Shown here: positions 6,387-9,940 of the stretch, in pieces
Layout of the letters: each line of letters begins with the position of its first letter
How positions within the stretch are numbered: the stretch's first letter is position 1
Source of the DNA: Propionibacteriaceae bacterium
Lineage (GTDB): Bacteria > Actinomycetota > Actinomycetes > Propionibacteriales > Propionibacteriaceae
Assembly: GCA_003158895.1 (NCBI GenBank)
Contig: PMLO01000111.1
Coordinates: forward strand, 1 to 9,940
Direction of reading: 5' to 3'
DNA length: 9,940 nucleotides
The notes under the pieces: generated by a model
Seen by the model: only the letters and a program-made list of their open reading frames with translations
The model's database searches: none
What the model was told of the DNA's origin: nothing
Made by a program: the position numbers and the translations under genes

Positions 6387-6785
6387 CTACGCCCGGGACT
6401 TGATCCGCCGCCAGCCGCCGGCGCGGTTATCCGTGATGACCGCTCGGAGGATGTCGAGGAGTGGGCCGTCGGGGACGACGTCGCCCTGGTAGTACGAGAT
6501 CGTCCGGCCGGTGCTGTTCGCGTGGCCGCTGGTGATGATGCCGTACGGATCGGGCGCGAGCCCCCCGTCGTACAGGAACAGGTTCACGTGGTCCTTCGTC
6601 GCCAGCAGTGCGCAGATGTTGCCCTGGAGGACGAAGTACGGCTGGACGGTCCGCTTCACGGTCTCCTCGACCTCGGGATCCGCCTCGTGGGCCAGGTCGC
6701 GCAGCTGCTGGCAGATCCCCCGCTGCCACGCGGGCAGTCCCGCGATGTACGCGTCGACGCCTGGATGAGCTGCATACGAAGGCAT
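6387..6785 (-). CDS. DUF1801 domain protein (YdhG-like)
   Basis: A 132-residue soluble protein that fills one DUF1801 domain. The pattern is typical: VDAYIAGLPAWQRGICQQLR (10-29), then DPEVEETVKR (36-45) with the conserved acidic-Lys helix, then strands PYFVLQGNICALLATKDHVNLFLYDGG (49-75). A turn with PYGIITSG follows, then a GRTISYYQGD strand and a terminal helix. Family members have a YdhG/YjbR-like alpha-beta fold. Some relatives have been described as iron or frataxin-like chaperones, but the biochemical role is poorly known and I assign none. The start is ATG at 6785, with GAGAGG 8 bases upstream; GTG at 6794 is in frame but has no properly spaced Shine-Dalgarno. The basic C-terminus (RAGGWRRIKSRA) is slightly unusual. 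It follows the RNA ligase-like gene on the same strand after 177 bases. Confidence 0.8.
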   Translation of the reverse strand: MPSYAAHPGVDAYIAGLPAWQRGICQQLRDLAHEADPEVEETVKRTVQPYFVLQGNICALLATKDHVNLFLYDGGLAPDPYGIITSGHANSTGRTISYYQGDVVPDGPLLDILRAVITDNRAGGWRRIKSRA

Positions 6786-6793
6786 GAGCGTCA

Positions 6794-6799
6794 CCTCTC
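6794..6799 (-). promoter_or_regulatory. Shine-Dalgarno GAGAGG deciding the DUF1801 start
   Basis: The minus strand reads GAGAGG, 8 bases before ATG at 6785. It abuts the alternative GTG at 6794, which argues against that start. Confidence 0.5.
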
Positions 6800-6920
6800 G
6801 ATCGATGGCTGCAGCCTATGCAGCCCCTGACGTGGCCGCCCGACAGGGTATAGGCGCCCGTACGACCCGTACCGCGGCGTGTCTCCTCCCTCGCGCCCCG
6901 TGTGCCTGTCGGGCGGTGCC

Positions 6921-6955
6921 GCAGCCACGTTCCCGCGGGAACATCCGGCGGCTGC
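6921..6955 (-). terminator. Hairpin after the RNA ligase-like gene, with perfect 14-base palindrome
   Basis: GTTCCCGCGGGAAC (6929-6942) is a perfect palindrome. GCAGCC (6921-6926) and GGCTGC (6950-6955) can extend it as an outer stem across an asymmetric internal loop. It begins 8 bases after the stop of the 2'-5' RNA ligase-like gene. GC-rich hairpins without a U-tract are common at actinobacterial gene ends, so a terminator is the first guess. An operator for the DUF1801 gene is the alternative. Confidence 0.4.
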
Positions 6956-6962
6956 CGCTCTC

Positions 6963-7487
6963 CTAGCCCCGGCCAAGCATCCAGCGTCCGGGATACGACC
7001 AGCGACCATCCGGCAACTGCGCCATCAAGGTCAGCCGCTCGGCGCGACCCGCGACCGGCCCGTACGCGCGCGCCGACCTCTCCGCATCGAGCAGCACATC
7101 GCGTCCTGCCTTGTCACCGATCGTGAGGTGCGGGACCACCTCGGCGAACTGTCCGCCGTAGGGCGGCCAGGCTGGGAAGGCCTCCGCGAGCCGGATCGTC
7201 AGGTCGCGAAACGGTGCGGGATCGTCCGGCGCGAGGTACAGGACGTCGTCTCCGAACCAACCCGTCCTGGAGAATCGGTAGTCGAACGGCCGGCTGGCAC
7301 GTGCGACCTCGGCCACGCGGTTCAGCACGTCGGCATCGATGGACGCCGGGTCGACGAAGGGGAACAACGCGGTGACGTGCGCAGGCACGCCCAGCGCCGC
7401 CACCGGGTCCAGACGCATCCGGAGCTCCCCGACCGCGGGTTCCGCCTCGGGCACTTCGATGATCAACCCCGACAGGAGCTCCGGCAT
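6963..7487 (-). CDS. 2'-5' RNA ligase family protein (2H phosphoesterase, LigT-like)
   Basis: A 174-residue cytosolic protein with both HxT motifs of the 2H phosphoesterase superfamily: His37-Val-Thr39 in PAHVTALFPF and His120-Leu-Thr122 in VPHLTIGD. The two histidines form the catalytic pair of this fold, which in characterised members acts on 2',3'-cyclic phosphates or 2'-5' linkages in RNA or nucleotides. Length matches the LigT-like single-domain class. The N-terminal strand LLSGLIIEVPEAEP and the Asp-rich middle DDVLYLAPDD agree with actinobacterial members usually named 2'-5' RNA ligase. The real substrate is not known. ATG at 7487 has AGGG 7 bases upstream. It has no upstream neighbour on its strand for about 400 bases, so it probably has its own promoter. 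Confidence 0.85.
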   Translation of the reverse strand: MPELLSGLIIEVPEAEPAVGELRMRLDPVAALGVPAHVTALFPFVDPASIDADVLNRVAEVARASRPFDYRFSRTGWFGDDVLYLAPDDPAPFRDLTIRLAEAFPAWPPYGGQFAEVVPHLTIGDKAGRDVLLDAERSARAYGPVAGRAERLTLMAQLPDGRWSYPGRWMLGRG

Positions 7488-7831
7488 GTCACGACCCTAC
7501 CGATCCGGCCTGCCGGACATGCACGAGGAGCGCGTACGAGCGGGGCTGCGGCGCATCGCCCTCACCAGGTCACCATGGCTTGCCTGGCGGTGCAGGGAGG
7601 GCGTTGTCGCGGGAACGTCCTCAGACTCAGCGGGTACGCCGCCGCACTCGCTGTGGGGTCACCGGCCATGGGGTTCTCTCGACGCACGCCTCAGGCCCAT
7701 CCGACGGGGTGGAACTCGACCCTGTACACGAGAGTGTCGTCGTGGATCGCGCCTGCGTGAGCGGCACGTTGTCGGCCAAGGGAAGCCGCGGCTGGTGGTG
7801 ACGTTGACGCCTACCTGAATGACGGCAACGT

Positions 7832-7855
7832 CCCGTACGTCACGATCACGTAGGG
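7832..7855 (-). terminator. Hairpin downstream of dnaB, possible terminator
   Basis: Arms CCC-TACGT and ACGTA-GGG pair around a 7-base loop, with one bulged base (7835). It lies 27 bases beyond the dnaB stop on the minus strand. No U-run follows, so the assignment rests on position and stem alone. Confidence 0.4.
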
Positions 7856-7865
7856 CCGGAGTCCT

Positions 7866-7881
7866 CTTCTTCTTCTTCTTC
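7866..7881. repeat. Triplet microsatellite (CTT)5
   Basis: Five tandem CTT units plus C on the plus strand (GAA on the minus strand) sit directly after the dnaB stop codon. The tract is purine-rich in the dnaB transcript. It is non-coding, so length change would not alter a protein. Confidence 0.8.
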
Positions 7882-7882
7882 G

Positions 7883-9229
7883 CTACGCCTGCTGCATGTC
7901 GACGAACCTGGACAGGTGACCCTGGAAGGCGGCGGTGATGGTCTTGGTTTCGCCGTTGCGGTGCTTGGCGACGATGAAGTCGGCTTCGCCGGGGCGTTCG
8001 TCCTTGTTGTAGGCGTCTTCGCGGTGGAGAAGGATGACCATGTCGGCGTCCTGCTCGAGGGAGCCGGACTCGCGGAGATCGGAGAGCATCGGCTTCTTGT
8101 CGGTGCGCTGCTCGGAGCCTCGGTTGAGCTGGGAGATGGCGATGACGGGGATCTCGAGCTCCTTGGCGAGGAGCTTGATCTGGCGTGAGAACTCGGAGAC
8201 CTCGACCTGGCGGTTCTCGACCTTCTTGCCGCTGCTCATCAGCTGGAGGTAGTCGATGATGACCAGCTTCAGGTCGTACCGCTGCTTCATGCGGCGGGCC
8301 TTCGCGCGGATCTCCATCATCGTGAGGTTGGGCGAGTCGTCGATGTACAGAGGGGCGGACTCGATGCGGCCGGTCACCTTCGCGAGGCGCTCCCAGTCGT
8401 CGTCGCTGAGCTTGCCCGTGCGCAGGTGGTGCAGCTTCAGCCCGCCCTCCGCGCTCAGCAGGCGGGTCATGATCTCGGACGAGCTCATTTCCAGCGAGAA
8501 GATCGCCGTCGTCTGCTTGTGCTTGATCGCGGCGCTGCGGGCGAAGTCCAACGCCAGCGTCGACTTACCGATCGCAGGACGCGCGGCGATGATGATCATC
8601 TGGCCCGGGTGGAGGCCGTTCGTCAGCTCGTCGAGCTCGGCGAAGCCCGTCGGTACGCCCGCGAGCCGGCCGCCGCGGGACGCGATCGCCTCGAGCTCGT
8701 TCCACGTCGGCTCGATGAGCTCCGAGAGCGGCTTGTAGTCCTCGCTCGTCTTGCCCTCGGTGACGTTGTAGATCGTCTGCTGCGCCAGGTCGACGATGTC
8801 GGCGACCTCACCGGTGCCCTCGTAGCCCATCTGCGCGATCCGGATCGACGCCTCGACGAGCCGCCGCAAGACCGCCTTCTCGCGCACGATGTCCGCGTAG
8901 TAGCCCGCGTTCGCCGCGATCGACACGCTGGAGAGCAGGTCATGCAGGTAGACATGGCCCCCGACCTTGCCGATCTCGCCGCGCCGCGTCAGCTCCGCCG
9001 CCACGGTGATGGGATCGGCGGGCTCGCCCTTCCCGTACAGATCGAGGATCGCGTCGTAGATCAGCTCGTGGCTCGGGCGGTAGAAGTCGCGCCCTTTGAC
9101 GGTCTCGACGACGTTCGCGATGGCGTCCTTGCTCATCATCATCGCGCCCAGAACCGACTGCTCTGCGGGGACGTCTTGTGGAGGCGTGCGGTCCGTCTGC
9201 GCGAAGTCGCGCACCTCAGCCAAGGTCAT
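7883..9229 (-). CDS. dnaB: Replicative DNA helicase DnaB
   Basis: A 448-residue hexameric 5'-3' helicase that unwinds DNA ahead of the replication fork and recruits primase. The N-terminal DnaB domain spans about residues 17-120 (opening DVPAEQSVLGAMMMSKDAI). The RecA-like motor covers about 190-445. Visible motifs are Walker A ARPAIGKST with Lys222, SLEM with Glu246, Walker B LVIIDYLQLM with Asp326, ISQLNRGSEQR, and AKHRNG with the Arg finger region at Arg424. All key residues are present. Many mycobacterial DnaB proteins carry inteins; none is inserted here. Walker A reads RPAIGKS rather than the commoner RPSMGKT, which should be functional. ATG at 9229 has GGGGGAG 6 bases upstream. The 583 bases upstream are non-coding and hold DnaA-box-like sites. 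Confidence 0.97.
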   Translation of the reverse strand: MTLAEVRDFAQTDRTPPQDVPAEQSVLGAMMMSKDAIANVVETVKGRDFYRPSHELIYDAILDLYGKGEPADPITVAAELTRRGEIGKVGGHVYLHDLLSSVSIAANAGYYADIVREKAVLRRLVEASIRIAQMGYEGTGEVADIVDLAQQTIYNVTEGKTSEDYKPLSELIEPTWNELEAIASRGGRLAGVPTGFAELDELTNGLHPGQMIIIAARPAIGKSTLALDFARSAAIKHKQTTAIFSLEMSSSEIMTRLLSAEGGLKLHHLRTGKLSDDDWERLAKVTGRIESAPLYIDDSPNLTMMEIRAKARRMKQRYDLKLVIIDYLQLMSSGKKVENRQVEVSEFSRQIKLLAKELEIPVIAISQLNRGSEQRTDKKPMLSDLRESGSLEQDADMVILLHREDAYNKDERPGEADFIVAKHRNGETKTITAAFQGHLSRFVDMQQA

Positions 9230-9379
9230 GCCTTGCTCCCCCTTCCAGACCGCCGGGATCTACTGTTCTTCACGCTAGACATCAGCACTGACAGTTCCCG
9301 TTCGAGTCCCCCGCGGGGCTCCGGCCAGAACCTCAACGTACGGACCACGAGCGCGACACGCCGAAGGATTCCGACCGAG

Positions 9380-9402
9380 TTATCCACACCCCCTGTGGAT
9401 GG
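9380..9402. promoter_or_regulatory. Paired DnaA boxes: perfect TTATCCACA plus inverted partner
   Basis: TTATCCACA at 9380-9388 (plus) is the classical DnaA consensus. After five C residues, TGTGGATGG at 9394-9402 reads CCATCCACA on the minus strand, two mismatches from consensus. Together ATCCACA and TGTGGAT make a perfect 7-base inverted repeat. The site is about 150 bases upstream of the dnaB start. Confidence 0.6.
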
Positions 9403-9429
9403 TCTGGGGACGCTTCTGGCACCCCACGC

Positions 9430-9449
9430 GTACGGGCACCCACCCGTAC
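9430..9449. repeat. Inverted repeat GTACGGG-N6-CCCGTAC
   Basis: Perfect 7-base arms with a 6-base spacer lie between DnaA-box-like sites upstream of dnaB. The element could be an operator or a hairpin; no matching regulator is known to me. Confidence 0.5.
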
Positions 9450-9471
9450 CCCCTCAACCCTGGGGAGAACA

Positions 9472-9480
9472 TGTGGAGAG
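9472..9480 (-). promoter_or_regulatory. Weak DnaA-box-like site CTCTCCACA
   Basis: The minus strand reads CTCTCCACA, with the TCCACA core and two mismatches to TTATCCACA. Alone it would not be called; it counts only as part of the cluster. Confidence 0.3.
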
Positions 9481-9557
9481 CCTGTACAAGCAACGACAAA
9501 TTGCGCTCTCACAAGGGATGATGCGCTACCCAGGCAGTGGACGAGAGATACTTGGGC

Positions 9558-9566
9558 TGTGGACCG
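9558..9566 (-). promoter_or_regulatory. Weak DnaA-box-like site CGGTCCACA
   Basis: The minus strand reads CGGTCCACA, two mismatches from the actinobacterial box TTGTCCACA with an intact GTCCACA core. It lies 84 bases from the perfect box at 9642. Confidence 0.35.
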
Positions 9567-9641
9567 AGGTGGTCTCGCGACACGCCGGGGCCGGTTGCAC
9601 GCGGCTCGAAGCCGTACGATATGGCGCCTTTGGACCACTAT

Positions 9642-9650
9642 TTGTCCACA
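9642..9650 (+). promoter_or_regulatory. DnaA box TTGTCCACA
   Basis: A perfect match to the box form favoured in Streptomyces and mycobacterial origins. It lies in the less GC-rich part of the dnaB-csoR gap. Confidence 0.55.
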
Positions 9651-9775
9651 CTTTCAATGACCCCATGTGAATGAACTGGCGCTGCTTGTCAGAGCACATT
9701 CGGGTGGCCTTCCGGCCGCGCCACAACGCGTAGCCAGCCGTTCCAAGACAGATCCGCGCCGCTCGCGACGACCTC

Positions 9776-9805
9776 TTGGAGACTGATACCGGGTACGGGT
9801 ATAGT
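9776..9805 (+). promoter_or_regulatory. csoR promoter, leaderless
   Basis: The -10 box TATAGT (9800-9805) is preceded by TTGGAG (9776-9781) after an 18-base spacer. Seven bases separate the -10 box from ATG at 9813, so transcription should begin at or next to the start codon. No Shine-Dalgarno is present, consistent with a leaderless message, a common arrangement in actinobacteria. Confidence 0.65.
9786..9802. promoter_or_regulatory. Candidate CsoR operator ATACC-N7-GGTAT
   Basis: ATACCGGGTACGGGTAT has perfect 5-base arms and a G-rich centre. This resembles the ATACC/GGTAT-flanked GC-tract operators of CsoR/RcnR-family repressors. It overlaps the -10 box, so binding would block transcription of csoR itself and of anything transcribed with it. 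Confidence 0.6.
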
Positions 9806-9812
9806 GGGTGAC

Positions 9813-9940
9813 ATGGCTGAAGTCACCACGCCTCGCGCTGACGAGGCCAAGACCGCGTACCTCAACCGGCTGCGGCGCATCGAGGGCCAGGTCCGCGGCC
9901 TGGAGAAGATGGTCGCCGACGACAAGTACTGCATCGACAT
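9813..9940 (+). CDS. csoR: CsoR-family metal-sensing repressor (DUF156), N-terminal fragment
   Basis: The first 42 codons are in the window; the gene runs off the right end. Residues 17-42 contain LNRLRRIEGQVRGLEKMV and DKYCID, the helix-1/helix-2 signature of CsoR/FrmR/RcnR-family all-helical repressors. Cys40 aligns with the first copper-ligand Cys of mycobacterial CsoR. The partner His and second Cys would be further along and cannot be seen, so copper sensing is likely but not shown. Relatives sensing nickel, formaldehyde or persulfide remain possible. In the usual mechanism the apo-repressor blocks a copper export operon and leaves DNA on Cu(I) binding. An overlapping operator suggests autoregulation, and a copper chaperone or P-type ATPase gene would be expected downstream. 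The 16-residue N-terminal tail is ordinary. Confidence 0.88.
   Translation, partial: MAEVTTPRADEAKTAYLNRLRRIEGQVRGLEKMVADDKYCID

Larger units (their letters stand above)
7488..7882. other. Gene-poor stretch; possible coding remnant on plus strand
   Basis: No frame in these 395 bases shows a recognisable protein. The plus strand from 7761 to 7854 reads as a short open stretch ending GDVDAYLNDGNVPYVTIT and a stop. That looks more protein-like than its surroundings, but a stop codon lies just before it at 7758 and I see no start. It may be the tail of a decayed gene or chance. The right end holds the dnaB hairpin and a CTT triplet tract, given separately. Confidence 0.35.
9230..9812. other. Divergent non-coding region between dnaB and csoR
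   Basis: No frame here looks like a gene on either strand. The region contains DnaA boxes, a GC hairpin CCCCGCGGGG at 9309-9318, and an inverted repeat at 9430-9449. It presumably also holds the dnaB promoter (a weak -10 candidate TAGCGT on the minus strand at 9272-9277) and, at the right end, the csoR promoter. The segment around 9610-9690 is less GC-rich than the genes around it. Confidence 0.6.

Noticed and set aside
7883..9229. An intein in DnaB, as in several mycobacteria
   Set aside because: The protein is 448 residues, Walker A and Walker B motifs are uninterrupted, and no splicing-block motifs are seen.
9290..9325. A tRNA 3' half suggested by TTCGAGTCC next to CCCCGCGGGG
   Set aside because: The T-stem bases around TTCGAGT do not pair and no acceptor, anticodon or D arm can be folded.
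9380..9650. A canonical chromosomal origin (oriC)
   Set aside because: There is no dnaA, dnaN or rpmH beside it, the perfect boxes are only two, and no clear AT-rich unwinding element is seen. Only a DnaA-box cluster is claimed.
8426..9670. A 414-codon open frame on the plus strand opposite dnaB
   Set aside because: It mirrors the codon structure of dnaB on the other strand, has low-complexity Arg-rich composition and no recognisable domain. High-GC coding sequence routinely leaves such frames open.
9518..9670. A 50-residue open frame on the plus strand upstream of csoR
   Set aside because: The peptide shows no recognisable domain, lacks a properly spaced Shine-Dalgarno, and covers the DnaA boxes; chance is more likely.

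Overview
The window is chromosomal DNA from a high-GC actinobacterium. Pointers are the strong GC bias at third codon positions, GTG starts, an actinobacterial-type DnaB and CsoR, and the TTGTCCACA form of the DnaA box. A member of the Propionibacteriales is possible, but that is only an impression from the proteins. Most of the window is ordinary housekeeping and metabolic sequence. I see no transposase, phage gene, tRNA, rRNA or CRISPR array, and no clear new multi-gene system.

Layout. At 1-1170 (minus) an EamA/DMT transporter is followed, 23 bases after its stop, by the first 37 codons of an alpha/beta hydrolase with a strong Shine-Dalgarno. Divergent from these is a D-2-hydroxyacid dehydrogenase (1287-2207, plus). 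A 224-base gap then carries four copies of a 17-base motif arranged as a nested inverted repeat. It precedes an orphan GH130 glycoside phosphorylase/hydrolase gene (2432-3484, plus).

Convergent to GH130 is a minus-strand pair: a small antibiotic-biosynthesis-monooxygenase (ABM) protein (4978-5313), then a flavin disulfide oxidoreductase (3507-4919). The reductase keeps its redox cysteines but has Tyr in place of the usual catalytic His. Divergent from the ABM gene is a YgeA-type amino-acid racemase (5473-6171, plus). Two small minus-strand genes follow: a DUF1801 protein (6387-6785) and a 2'-5' RNA ligase-like 2H phosphoesterase (6963-7487). The stretch 7488-7882 holds no gene I can defend.

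The last part is replication and metal sensing. An intein-free dnaB (7883-9229, minus) has a 583-base non-coding region upstream. That region holds two perfect DnaA boxes (TTATCCACA and TTGTCCACA), several weaker ones and inverted repeats. At the right edge csoR begins (9813, plus). Its promoter has a -10 box 7 bases before the ATG, so the transcript is probably leaderless, and an ATACC-N7-GGTAT operator overlaps that box, which suggests self-repression.

Functional links visible here are limited. The transporter and hydrolase look co-transcribed. The ABM protein and flavin reductase may form a quinone/quinol redox pair. DnaA may act on the dnaB upstream region. The features most worth follow-up are the nested 17-base repeat element and the DnaA-box cluster.
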